From Pseudopedobacter alpinus (GTDB taxonomy: Bacteria > Bacteroidota > Bacteroidia > Sphingobacteriales > Sphingobacteriaceae), in NCBI RefSeq assembly GCF_042684645.1, contig NZ_JBHULV010000008.1:598763-662762 (forward strand): DNA of 64,000 nt, written 5' to 3'. The position numbers and the translations under genes were made by a program. The notes under the pieces are model-generated. The model did no database searches. It saw only the letters and a program-made list of their open reading frames with translations, and was not told where the DNA came from. Below are positions 32,359 through 40,657 of this stretch, one piece after another (the first letter of the stretch is position 1; the number at the start of each line of letters is the position of its first letter).

Positions 32359-32967
32359 ATGGCAAGATATACAGGTCCAAAATCAAAGATAGCCCGTAAA
32401 TTCAGAGAACCAATTTTCGGTCCTGATAAGGCATTAGATAGAAAAAATTACCCTCCCGGACAGCATGGCGCTTCTAAAAGAAGAGGAAAGCAGTCGGAGT
32501 ATGCAACTCAGTTACAAGAGAAGCAAAAAGTAAAATACACTTATGGTGTATTAGAGAAACAATTCTCAAACTTGTTCAAAAAAGCTTCTGCTAAAGAAGG
32601 TATCACGGGAACAAACTTATTACAATTGTTAGAAGCAAGATTAGACAATGCAGTTTACCGTTTAGGTATTGCACCAACAAGATCTGGGGCTCGTCAATTG
32701 GTATCTCACAGACACATTACCGTTAATGGTTCAGTAGTTAACATTCCTTCTTATACTTTAAGAGCTGGAGATGTTGTACAGGTTAGAGAGAAATCTAAAA
32801 CTTTAGAAACCATTACAAATTGTGTTGCTGGCCGTATGATTAATAAATACAATTGGTTAGAGTGGGACGCAAAAGAACTATCTGGTAAATTTTTACAATA
32901 TCCTGAACGTGATAGTATTCCTGAGAATATCAAGGAAAACTTAATCGTCGAATTGTACTCTAAATAA
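32359..32967 (+). CDS. rpsD: 30S ribosomal protein S4 (zinc-free form)
   Basis: S4 (202 residues) starts 30S assembly. The N-terminus ARYTGPKSKIARKFREPIFG lacks the four zinc Cys found in some S4 proteins. The S4 RNA-binding domain is at about residues 91-155 (LEARLDNAVYRLGIAPTRSG then ARQLVSHRHITVNG). A stem-loop follows at 32978-33014 before rpoA. Confidence 0.98.
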   Translation: MARYTGPKSKIARKFREPIFGPDKALDRKNYPPGQHGASKRRGKQSEYATQLQEKQKVKYTYGVLEKQFSNLFKKASAKEGITGTNLLQLLEARLDNAVYRLGIAPTRSGARQLVSHRHITVNGSVVNIPSYTLRAGDVVQVREKSKTLETITNCVAGRMINKYNWLEWDAKELSGKFLQYPERDSIPENIKENLIVELYSK

Positions 32968-32977
32968 TGATAATTTA

Positions 32978-33014
32978 TAATTGCTGGTTGTTTGAAATAA
33001 ATGGCCAGCAATTA
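32978..33014 (+). promoter_or_regulatory. Stem-loop between rpsD and rpoA
   Basis: TAATTGCTGG (32978-32987) and CCAGCAATTA (33005-33014) are perfect inverted repeats with a 17-nt loop, followed by a T-rich stretch (tttattttat). It could act as a partial terminator or as a binding site for S4, which is a repressor of this operon in E. coli. Either role is inference. Confidence 0.55.
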
Positions 33015-33056
33015 TTTATTTTATCTAAAAATTAACGATTAACATAAGGCAAATAA

Positions 33057-34049
33057 ATGACAATTTTAGCATTTCAGAGACCCGATAAAGTGATTATGCA
33101 GAAATCAACAGATTTCGATGGTACGTTTGAATTTCGTCCGTTGGAACCTGGATTTGGTGTTACAATAGGTAATTCACTTAGAAGAATTCTGCTTTCTTCT
33201 TTAGAAGGTTACGCAATTACTTCAGTTCGTTTTTCAGGTGTTTCTCATGAATTCTCTACCATTAAAGGTGTAGCAGAAGATGTGGTAGACATTATCTTGA
33301 ACTTAAAACAAGTACGTTTTAAGAAAACAGGTGATTCTGGCGATACCGAGAAGATATTTGTGATTATAAACGGTCAAGAGTCTTTTAAAGCTGGTGACAT
33401 CACTAAATTCTCTAACAATTTTGAGGTTTTAAACCCTGATTTTGTTATTTGTAATATGGAAGATTCTGTTACTTTAGAAATAGAATTAACTATTAATAAA
33501 GGTAGAGGATATGTTGCTGCAGAAGAAAATAAAAATGCTGATGCACCAGTTGGTGTAATTGCCATAGATTCTATCTACACGCCAATTAAAAATGTTAAAT
33601 ATACTATTGAAAACTTTAGGGTAGAACAAAAAACTGATTACGAAAAATTGGTTTTAGACATTACTACTGATGGTTCAATTCATCCAGAAGAAGCATTAAA
33701 AGAAGCTGCTAAAATATTAATACAGCACTTTATGTTGTTCTCTGATGAAAACTTGGTATTAGAATCACAAGCTAAAGAAGAAACTAAAGAAGTTGATGAA
33801 GAAGTTTTACATATGCGTAAAATTTTAAAGACTGAATTAGTTGATTTAGATCTTTCTGTAAGAGCATTAAATTGCTTAAAAGCAGCTGATATCAGGTCTT
33901 TAGCTGAATTGGTTTCTTACGATGTTGCTGATATGTTAAAATTCAGAAATTTCGGTAAAAAATCTTTAACAGAGATTCAAGAATTAGTTAAATCAAAAGG
34001 TTTATCTTTTGGTATGAACTTGTCTAAATTTAAATTAGACGAAGAATAG
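33057..34049 (+). CDS. rpoA: RNA polymerase alpha subunit
   Basis: The alpha subunit (330 residues) starts polymerase assembly. The N-terminal dimerisation domain has EFRPLEPGFGVTIGNSLRRI (about residues 23-42) and LLSSLEGYAITSVRFSGVSH. The C-terminal domain (from about residue 255) has VDLDLSVRALNCLKAADIRS and FGKKSLTEIQELVKSKGLSF, the helices that contact UP elements and activators. Confidence 0.98.
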   Translation: MTILAFQRPDKVIMQKSTDFDGTFEFRPLEPGFGVTIGNSLRRILLSSLEGYAITSVRFSGVSHEFSTIKGVAEDVVDIILNLKQVRFKKTGDSGDTEKIFVIINGQESFKAGDITKFSNNFEVLNPDFVICNMEDSVTLEIELTINKGRGYVAAEENKNADAPVGVIAIDSIYTPIKNVKYTIENFRVEQKTDYEKLVLDITTDGSIHPEEALKEAAKILIQHFMLFSDENLVLESQAKEETKEVDEEVLHMRKILKTELVDLDLSVRALNCLKAADIRSLAELVSYDVADMLKFRNFGKKSLTEIQELVKSKGLSFGMNLSKFKLDEE

Positions 34050-34155
34050 TCCCTAAATCCCCTGAAGGGGACTTAGTTATTAATGTGAAAATGCCGCATA
34101 ATTCCCGGTTCGCCAATTTAGGCTTGAGCTGACGGTATGCGCAAATAAATAGAAA
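34050..34155. other. Spacer rpoA-rplQ with two palindromes
   Basis: The first palindrome is tCCCCTgaAGGGGa at about 34057-34070, a common short palindrome type. The second pairs CGCATA (34095-34100) with TATGCG (34136-34141) around 35 bases. Together they make this spacer unusual within the tight cluster. A leader for rplQ is possible. Confidence 0.4.
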
Positions 34156-34698
34156 ATGAGACACGGAAAAAAATTCAATCACTTAGGTCGTAAAACAGCA
34201 CACAGAAAATCAATGTTGGCTAACATGGCTTCATCTTTAATTGAGCACAAGCGTATAACTACAACTGTTGCCAAAGCTAAAGCCTTACGTATTTATGTTG
34301 AACCTTTGATTACAAAATCAAAAAGTGATACTACACATTCTCGTCGTACTGTATTTGCTTACTTACAAAATAAGGAAGTTGTAACTACATTATTCAGAGA
34401 AGTTGCAGAAAAAGTAGCTAATCGTCCAGGTGGATATACCCGTATTGTGAAATTGGGTAATCGTTTAGGTGATAACGCTGAAATGGCAATGATTGAGTTA
34501 GTTGATTTCAACGAAACATACAATACAGAAGCTAAAGTAGAGAAAAAATCTACTCGTAGAAGAGGTTCAAAAACTAAAAAAGCAGATGATGCACCCGTTG
34601 CAGAAAAAGCTGAAGTAGTTGAAGAAGCTCCAGTTGCTGAAGAAACACCTGCTACCGAAGAGGCTGCGGATTCTAAAGAAGAAAAATCAGCTGAATAA
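34156..34698 (+). CDS. rplQ: 50S ribosomal protein L17 with Ala/Glu-rich tail
   Basis: L17 occupies residues 1 to about 120 (MRHGKKFNHLGRKTAHRKSM, GGYTRIVKLGNRLGDNAEMA). It continues with a Lys/Arg-rich linker and then about 45 residues of Ala/Glu/Val/Pro low complexity (APVAEKAEVVEEAPVAEE), ending at residue 180. Most L17 proteins end near residue 120-130. Acidic tails occur on several r-proteins of Bacteroidota; the role is unknown. This is the last gene of the cluster and is followed by a strong terminator. Confidence 0.97.
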   Translation: MRHGKKFNHLGRKTAHRKSMLANMASSLIEHKRITTTVAKAKALRIYVEPLITKSKSDTTHSRRTVFAYLQNKEVVTTLFREVAEKVANRPGGYTRIVKLGNRLGDNAEMAMIELVDFNETYNTEAKVEKKSTRRRGSKTKKADDAPVAEKAEVVEEAPVAEETPATEEAADSKEEKSAE

Positions 34699-34720
34699 TA
34701 TTTTTAAAAGAAAGTATTTT

Positions 34721-34757
34721 AAAAACCTCCAACATTTATATGTTGGAGGTTTTTTTA
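34721..34757 (+). terminator. Intrinsic terminator after rplQ
   Basis: AACCTCCAACAT and ATGTTGGAGGTT form a perfect 12-bp stem with a very short loop, flanked by an A run and followed by seven T residues. It ends the r-protein operon. Confidence 0.93.
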
Positions 34758-34809
34758 TGCTATAATATTTATTATACTTATATTTGTTGTACTAATTATT
34801 ATTACAGTA

Positions 34810-35235
34810 ATGGAAGAGTTTAGTATGTATTCGCATCTTTTGGACAAAACGTCAAAAAAGGTAAAGCAGTATGCACAACAAAGATTTAATGAAGAAAATT
34901 TTGACATCACCATAGATCAATGGGTTATTCTAAAAAACTTAGTGGAGAACAATGATCAAAATCAAAGTCAATTAGCATTATTAACAGGCAAAGATAACCC
35001 AACTTTAACAAGGATATTAGATTTATTAGTAAAGAAAGGTTTGGTAGAAAGAAAATCTAAAGAAGATGATAGAAGAAGTTTTATTATTCATTTAACTGAT
35101 TTGGGTAAGGAAAAACAAAAAGAATGGGCGCCAAAAGTTACTGAGATTAGAAAAAAGGCATGGGAGAATTTAACAGAACAAGATTATAAAGATTTAACAA
35201 GAATTTTAAATACTATTTATCAATCATTGTCATGA
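34810..35235 (+). CDS. MarR-family transcriptional regulator
   Basis: A 141-residue winged-helix repressor. The recognition region is QSQLALLTGKDNPTLTRILD then LLVKKGLVERKSKEDDRRSF (about residues 57-97), with the typical D-x-R of the wing. N- and C-terminal helices would form the dimer. Its last codons overlap the start of the downstream reductase (ATGA), so it probably controls its own operon of redox enzymes. The effector is unknown and Cys is absent from the DNA-binding core. Confidence 0.9.
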   Translation: MEEFSMYSHLLDKTSKKVKQYAQQRFNEENFDITIDQWVILKNLVENNDQNQSQLALLTGKDNPTLTRILDLLVKKGLVERKSKEDDRRSFIIHLTDLGKEKQKEWAPKVTEIRKKAWENLTEQDYKDLTRILNTIYQSLS

Positions 35236-36251
35236 GTGAGATTAAAAATATAGTCACAGATTTATGTATTATTGGTGCAGGTCCAGTAGGATTATTTGCA
35301 GTTTTTGAAGCAGGACTATTAAAGATGCGTTGCCACTTGGTAGATGTATTGCCTCAAGTTGGTGGTCAGTTGTCAGAAATTTATCCTCAAAAGCCAATTT
35401 ATGATATACCTGGTTTTCCTGAAATTAAAGCTCAAGTTTTAATAGATAATTTAATGGAACAGATTAAACCATTTAACCCCGGATTTTCATTAGGCGAGCG
35501 TGTTGAACAATTAATTAAAAACGATGATGAAACTTTCAATGTTAAAACTAGTGATGGAACAATTATAAATTGTAAGACCGTTGTTATTGCAGGCGGTTTA
35601 GGTTGTTTTGAACCTCGTAAACCAGATATTGAAAATTTATTAAATTTTGAAGGTAAGGGAGTTAATTATATGGTTAAGGATCCTGAATTTTACAGAGGTA
35701 AAAAAGTAATACTTGCCGGCGGTGGAGATTCTGCGTTAGATTGGACAATATACCTTGCCAACATTGCAAAAGAGGTAACTTTAGTGCATAGGGGTGATAC
35801 GTTTAGAGGTGCGCCAGACTCTGCCGAAAAAGTTTTTAATTTAGCTGAAGCAGGTAAAATAAATTTAATTCTTTCTTCTCATTTGGTTAAGATTGAAGGT
35901 TCTGAGTTATTAGAAAAAGTTTATTTGATAGATAAAAATAAGCAAGAACATGTTTTGTTAGCAGATAATTTAATTCCACTGTTTGGTTTAAGTCCGAAAT
36001 TAGGCCCAATAGCTGATTGGGATTTGAGCATTAATAAATCTGCAATAGAGGTTAATACCGAGGACTATTCTACAAATATTAAAGGAATTTATGCAATTGG
36101 AGATATAAATACTTACAAAGGGAAGCTGAAATTAATTTTAAGCGGCTTTCATGAAGCTGCTTTAATGGCTCAAAGTGCTTTTAAATTTGTTTATCCTGAT
36201 GCTAAACTTTCTTTTAAATACACCACCGTTTATGGTGTTAATAGCTTTTAG
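35232..36251 (+). CDS. Ferredoxin-NADP(+) reductase, thioredoxin-reductase type
   Basis: A 339-residue FAD enzyme of the YumC/TrxR-like FNR class. The FAD-binding GAGPVGLFAVFEAG (about residues 15-28) and the NADP-binding LAGGGDSALDWT (about residues 160-171) are intact, as is the second FAD site IYAIGDINTYKGK (about residues 285-297). It lacks the redox CxxC of thioredoxin reductase, which separates it from that enzyme. Its downstream neighbour is a 2Fe-2S ferredoxin, so electron transfer between NADPH and that ferredoxin is the natural reading. Confidence 0.92.
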   Translation: MSEIKNIVTDLCIIGAGPVGLFAVFEAGLLKMRCHLVDVLPQVGGQLSEIYPQKPIYDIPGFPEIKAQVLIDNLMEQIKPFNPGFSLGERVEQLIKNDDETFNVKTSDGTIINCKTVVIAGGLGCFEPRKPDIENLLNFEGKGVNYMVKDPEFYRGKKVILAGGGDSALDWTIYLANIAKEVTLVHRGDTFRGAPDSAEKVFNLAEAGKINLILSSHLVKIEGSELLEKVYLIDKNKQEHVLLADNLIPLFGLSPKLGPIADWDLSINKSAIEVNTEDYSTNIKGIYAIGDINTYKGKLKLILSGFHEAALMAQSAFKFVYPDAKLSFKYTTVYGVNSF

Positions 36252-36253
36252 AT

Positions 36254-36574
36254 ATGATTAATTTTACGGTAATAGACAGAGACGGTGCTGGAAAGCTAAT
36301 TGAAGTGCCTGAAGGCATTAACTTAAATTTGATGGAGGTTCTTAAAGCATCAGAATATGATATTTTAGCAACTTGCGGTGGTATGGCATTATGTGCCACT
36401 TGTCAAATTGAAGTTATACGAGGCCTAGAAAATCTAAAGCCTGCTGAGGATAACGAGTTGAATATGTTAGACACTTTACCTAATGTAAGTATAGACAGCA
36501 GGTTGGCATGCCAATTGAGCGTTAGCGAACAATTAGAAGGGATTATTGTTAAGATTAATAGTGATTTGTTTTAA
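36254..36574 (+). CDS. 2Fe-2S ferredoxin, adrenodoxin type
   Basis: A 106-residue ferredoxin with the four cluster ligands in the pattern C41-x5-C47-x2-C50-x35-C86 (CGGMALCATC, then LACQL). The acidic loop EDNELNMLD is typical of adrenodoxin-like proteins that serve Fe-S assembly or mono-oxygenases. It starts two bases after the reductase gene and is probably its redox partner. Confidence 0.93.
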   Translation: MINFTVIDRDGAGKLIEVPEGINLNLMEVLKASEYDILATCGGMALCATCQIEVIRGLENLKPAEDNELNMLDTLPNVSIDSRLACQLSVSEQLEGIIVKINSDLF

Positions 36575-36615
36575 TATACTCAATTTTAGTTTGAAATTGA
36601 ATAGCATAAATAGAA

Positions 36616-37914
36616 ATGAAAAATAAAAATACTCAATTTCCAAAAGTTTTAATTATTGGTGGAGGTTTTGGAGGAATACAATTAGCGAAGAAATTAAAGA
36701 ATAAGGAAGTAGATGTTTTGATGTTAGACAGGCATAATTACCACACTTTTCAGCCTTTATTGTATCAAGTTGCTACTGGTGGATTAGAACCAGATTCTAT
36801 TGCATTTCCGTTGAGAAAAGTTTTTAAACATCAAAAAAGATTTAATTTTAGGGTGGCAGATGTATTGCAAATTTTGCCAAATGAAAAAAAGGTAATTACT
36901 GATATTGGTGATTACGATTACGATTATTTGGTACTAGCTACAGGTTCTGAGACTAATTTTTTTGGACAAAAGGAGATTGAACATTTTTCTATGCCAATGA
37001 AAACGGTTCCCGAAGCTTTAAATATGCGTTCTTTAATTCTTCAGAATTTAGAAGAAGCTCTTATAGAGAAAGACCCTATCCGTAAAGAGGCGTTGATGAC
37101 TTTTGTGGTTGTTGGAGGTGGACCAACAGGAGTGGAGACAGCTGGTGCTTTAGCAGAACTAAAAAATCATGTTTTGGTGAGCGATTATCCGGAATTGGAT
37201 ATCGCAACTATGAAGATTTTCTTATTGGAAGGAAGTGAAAGGGTTTTAGAGCCATTTTCGGAACAAGCATCAGCGAAAGCTAAAGAATTTTTAGAAGATT
37301 TGGGTGTTGTTGTAATGGAAAAAACTAGGGTTAACCATTACGATGGCGATACGATAACTTATAATACCACTGAAAAAATTACGACTAAAGGTGTAATTTG
37401 GAGTGCGGGTGTTAAAGGTGCTTTAATACCAGGTTTAGATGAAGCTGAGATAGTAAGAGGAGGAAGAATTAAAACAACCAACTATAATAAAATTGTTAAT
37501 TACAATGATATTTTTGCTATTGGTGATTTAGCCTACATGGAAACTAAGGAGTTTCCAACCGGGCATCCTGGTGTTGCCCAGGTTGCCATACAACAAGGGA
37601 AACAATTAGGTGATAATTTAATTAGAATCTTGAATAATGAAAAGCCACTTGATTTTGATTATTTTGATAAAGGTTCAATGGCGACAGTAGGCAGAAATAA
37701 AGCAGTTGTAGATTTAAAATATTGGAAATTTCAAGGATTCTTTGCTTGGTTAACTTGGATGTTTATACACCTACTTTTTTTGGTAGGTTTTAGAAACAAA
37801 GCAGTTACTTTAATGAACTGGATTATTAATTACTTTAGTTACGATAGAGGAACACGAGTGATTATCCGGAAATTTAATAGAGAATTAATGACTGAAGAAA
37901 CAGTAGCAAAATAG
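36616..37914 (+). CDS. ndh: Type II NADH dehydrogenase
   Basis: A 432-residue NDH-2: non-proton-pumping NADH:quinone oxidoreductase on the inner face of the membrane. FAD site IIGGGFGGIQLAKKL (about residues 12-26), NADH site VVVGGGPTGVETAGALAEL (about residues 162-180), and quinone-side HPGVAQVAIQQGKQLG (about residues 317-332) are complete. Hydrophobic and amphipathic helices (FFAWLTWMFIHLLFLVGF, about residue 375 on) anchor it to the membrane. It gives a second NADH entry point beside complex I. It may be cotranscribed with the MarR-FNR-ferredoxin genes 41 bp upstream. Confidence 0.95.
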   Translation: MKNKNTQFPKVLIIGGGFGGIQLAKKLKNKEVDVLMLDRHNYHTFQPLLYQVATGGLEPDSIAFPLRKVFKHQKRFNFRVADVLQILPNEKKVITDIGDYDYDYLVLATGSETNFFGQKEIEHFSMPMKTVPEALNMRSLILQNLEEALIEKDPIRKEALMTFVVVGGGPTGVETAGALAELKNHVLVSDYPELDIATMKIFLLEGSERVLEPFSEQASAKAKEFLEDLGVVVMEKTRVNHYDGDTITYNTTEKITTKGVIWSAGVKGALIPGLDEAEIVRGGRIKTTNYNKIVNYNDIFAIGDLAYMETKEFPTGHPGVAQVAIQQGKQLGDNLIRILNNEKPLDFDYFDKGSMATVGRNKAVVDLKYWKFQGFFAWLTWMFIHLLFLVGFRNKAVTLMNWIINYFSYDRGTRVIIRKFNRELMTEETVAK

Positions 37915-37938
37915 ACTTTTATTAAAATACCTACAAAC

Positions 37939-37967
37939 AAAAAATCCCGATTCATTCGGGATTTTTT
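37939..37967. terminator. Bidirectional intrinsic terminator
   Basis: AAAATCCCGA-ttca-TCGGGATTTT forms a stem with an A run at one side and a T run at the other. It lies between the convergent ndh and purF-like genes and serves both. Confidence 0.92.
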
Positions 37968-37985
37968 GTTTAAAATTAATTTATT

Positions 37986-39890
37986 TTATAAATATGCTCT
38001 TGCATTTTTACCTTCCATCCAATTCATAAATGCTCTATTTACAACTTTGTTTCCACCTGGAGTAGGATAGTTTCCAGAAAAATACCAATCTCCTAAATGG
38101 TTAGGACAAGCCTCGTGTAAACCTTCTAAAGTTTGATAAATCACTTCTACCTTTGCCGCTATTTCTTTAGGGGTTATTATTTCTGCAATTTTAGCTGATA
38201 TTTCTGTGGGACTAAAAGGGCTGTAAATAGCTTTTACATGATTAATTACTTCTTCTTTAGGTAAATTTGCCTGAGCTTTACATTTTGAGTAAACATCTGC
38301 AATTACCTGCTCCATACCTCTTTCTTTTAATAATGTAATGGCAGCTTCAAAGGCAACAAACTCACCCATCCGGCTCATATCAATTCCGTAACAATCTGGG
38401 TAACGTATTTGTGGTGCAGATGATACAATGATGATTTTAACTGGCCCTAATCTGTCAAATATTCTTAAAATACTTTGTTTTAAGGTAGTTCCCCTTACTA
38501 TAGAATCATCTAAAGCTACAATAGTATCAATATCTCTTCTTACCAAACCATAAGTAGTATCGTAAACATGGGCAACCATATCACTACGTTCAGCATCTTG
38601 CGTAATAAAAGTACGCATTTTTACATCCTTTATAGCTAATTTTTCTACCCTTGGAGTAACTTTTAAAATACGATCTAATTCTTCGTCTGTTAAATTATTA
38701 CGGCTATTTACTAGAGCGTCTCTTTGAGTTTTAACTGTGTAGCTATGTAAACCTTCCACTAAACCATAAAATGCAACTTCAGCTGTATTTGGTATGTAAG
38801 AAAAAACAGTATTTTCAATATCGTGATTTACACTTTCTAAAATTCTGTTAGTTAATAAATTCCCTAACTGTTTACGTTCCTTATAAATATCGGCATCACT
38901 TCCTCTCGAAAAGTAAATTCTCTCAAAAGAACATGCTTTTTTCTCTACTGGTTCTCTAAAAATTTCTTCCGTTACCGTACCATCTTTTTTGATAATCATA
39001 GCATGACCAGGCTTTATTTCCTTTACCTGTCCAATTTTAATGTTAAAAGCGGTTTGTAATGCAGGTCTTTCAGATGTCGCTACAAAAATTTCATCATCTT
39101 GGTAATAATAAGCTGGTCTAATTCCCGCTGGGTCTCTTAAAACAAAGGCATCGCCATGTCCAAAAATACCTGCAATGGTATAACCACCGTCCCATGTTTT
39201 TGCAGATTTTTTTAATATCCGGTTTACATTTAAATGGTTACCAATTAATTGCGAAATTTCTGCGTTATCATAACCTTCTCTCTTAAACTTATCAAACAAA
39301 AATTGATTTTCATCGTCTAAAAAGTGGCCTATTTTCTCTAAAACGGTAACTGTATCTGCTCTTTCTTTAGGGTGTTGCCCTAAATCATATAACTGCTGTA
39401 AAAGTTCATCAACATTAGTCATGTTAAAATTACCAGCAATTACAAGATTACGGCTTTTCCAATTGTTTTGACGTAAAAATGGATGACAAGCCTCTACACT
39501 ATTATTGCCATGAGTACCATAACGTAAATGACCTAACAAAACTTCGCCAGTAAAACTTACATTTTCTTTTAACCAATTTGCATCATTAAGTAATTCTGGA
39601 TTTTGTTTTTCAACTGCCGCAAATTTTTTCATCACGTAAGAAAAAATATCTTGAACAGCATTTTTTTCCATGGAGCGGTAACGACTGATATATCTGTTTC
39701 CGGGTTTAATATCCAATTTTATGGTAGCAATACCAGCACCATCTTGGCCGCGGTTGTGCTGTTTTTCCATCAACAAATACAGCTTATTTAAACCGTAAAG
39801 TGATGTTCCATATTTTTCCTGGTAATATTCTAAGGGTTTTAATAATCTGATGAATGCTATTCCACATTCGTGTTTTATCTGATCGCTCAT
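37986..39890 (-). CDS. purF: Amidophosphoribosyltransferase, long Bacteroidota form
   Basis: Glutamine PRPP amidotransferase, first step of purine synthesis. The N-terminal Ntn-hydrolase begins MSDQIKHECGIAF: Cys9 is the nucleophile that would be exposed by removal of an 8-residue propeptide. RGQDGAGIAT (about residues 47-56) follows. The PRPP-binding motif ALDDSIVRGTT is at about residue 460. At 634 residues it is longer than the usual 470-500 because of insertions, a form I recall in Bacteroidota, where a second shorter purF can also occur. A -7 like TAATTTTG lies on the minus strand at 39920-39913. The symbol is by family and may denote the paralogue. Confidence 0.88.
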   Translation of the reverse strand: MSDQIKHECGIAFIRLLKPLEYYQEKYGTSLYGLNKLYLLMEKQHNRGQDGAGIATIKLDIKPGNRYISRYRSMEKNAVQDIFSYVMKKFAAVEKQNPELLNDANWLKENVSFTGEVLLGHLRYGTHGNNSVEACHPFLRQNNWKSRNLVIAGNFNMTNVDELLQQLYDLGQHPKERADTVTVLEKIGHFLDDENQFLFDKFKREGYDNAEISQLIGNHLNVNRILKKSAKTWDGGYTIAGIFGHGDAFVLRDPAGIRPAYYYQDDEIFVATSERPALQTAFNIKIGQVKEIKPGHAMIIKKDGTVTEEIFREPVEKKACSFERIYFSRGSDADIYKERKQLGNLLTNRILESVNHDIENTVFSYIPNTAEVAFYGLVEGLHSYTVKTQRDALVNSRNNLTDEELDRILKVTPRVEKLAIKDVKMRTFITQDAERSDMVAHVYDTTYGLVRRDIDTIVALDDSIVRGTTLKQSILRIFDRLGPVKIIIVSSAPQIRYPDCYGIDMSRMGEFVAFEAAITLLKERGMEQVIADVYSKCKAQANLPKEEVINHVKAIYSPFSPTEISAKIAEIITPKEIAAKVEVIYQTLEGLHEACPNHLGDWYFSGNYPTPGGNKVVNRAFMNWMEGKNARAYL

Positions 39891-40220
39891 TATTGTGTGT
39901 TAATGAAGCTCACAAAATTAGCACTTTATTAGGTTTTGAGAAATTAAAAACGTTATATACCTCATATTTATTTATTTCTTTTATAAGGTGTTGATTTACA
40001 TTGCTTTGTTTAGTTATTTCAGTTTTAATAATTTTTTAATTTTTAAAACATAATTGTTTTAAAACGGAATTTAAGAAAGTGTTTTTTTAGTATGACTTGT
40101 TTTAAGGACGGTGAAATAGATTGCTAAAGATTTGAAAATGGATATTTTTAAAGGTTAAAGGCAGTTTTTATAAAATGGTCTTTTAATTGTAAGCTATAAC
40201 AAAACAATCCTTATAAAATT
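39891..40220. other. Divergent intergenic region, purF and lipoprotein genes
   Basis: This AT-rich 330-bp stretch holds the probable purF promoter (minus strand, 39913-39920). Toward the lipoprotein genes no consensus -7 element or palindrome was found. No ORF of note. Confidence 0.5.
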
Positions 40221-40646
40221 ATGAAAAAATTAAATGTTGTAGCTGGTTTATTATTAATAATGTCTCCGGCTTTAGTTATGGTTTCTTGTACAAATAACGA
40301 TTCTAAGTATAAAAACTTGCAAACTGGTGAAAAAGTCTATATCATACAATCCGAATCAGGACAAGCTATTGATAGTATTAGCGGAAGCCCTGTAGAGTTT
40401 TACGTGAATACAGAAACTCAAGATACAATATATGGTGAAACTGGTGAAGTGGTAAATAACAAATTAATTAAAACTTCTGATGATGTTTACAAATTAGATG
40501 AAAGCAAGTTTAAGACAGAAATTGAAGAGATGATGGAAAGTGATGATGTGAAAATTAAAGTTGATGGTGATGATATGAAAATCAAAACTGATGATAAAAA
40601 GATTAAGATTGAAGACGGTGAGAAAAAAGTAAAATACGATAACTAA
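40221..40646 (+). CDS. Lipoprotein with KIK-type repeat tail, first of two paralogues
   Basis: A 141-residue protein with a lipoprotein signal (MKKLNVVAGLLLIMSPALVM then VSC, lipidated Cys23). A globular stretch (LQTGEKVYIIQSESGQAIDS to NNKLIKTSDDVYKLDE) is followed from about residue 108 by charged alternating repeats (DDVKIKVDGDDMKIKTDDKK). The adjacent gene encodes a relative with the same plan, so this looks like a tandem duplication. Function unknown; probably on the periplasmic side of a membrane or at the surface. Confidence 0.8.
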   Translation: MKKLNVVAGLLLIMSPALVMVSCTNNDSKYKNLQTGEKVYIIQSESGQAIDSISGSPVEFYVNTETQDTIYGETGEVVNNKLIKTSDDVYKLDESKFKTEIEEMMESDDVKIKVDGDDMKIKTDDKKIKIEDGEKKVKYDN

Positions 40647-40657
40647 TTTTTAAGATA

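Noticed and set aside
37986..39890. A fusion protein reading of the 634-residue amidotransferase
   Set aside because: No second domain is recognisable; the added length is spread over insertions inside the known two-domain layout.
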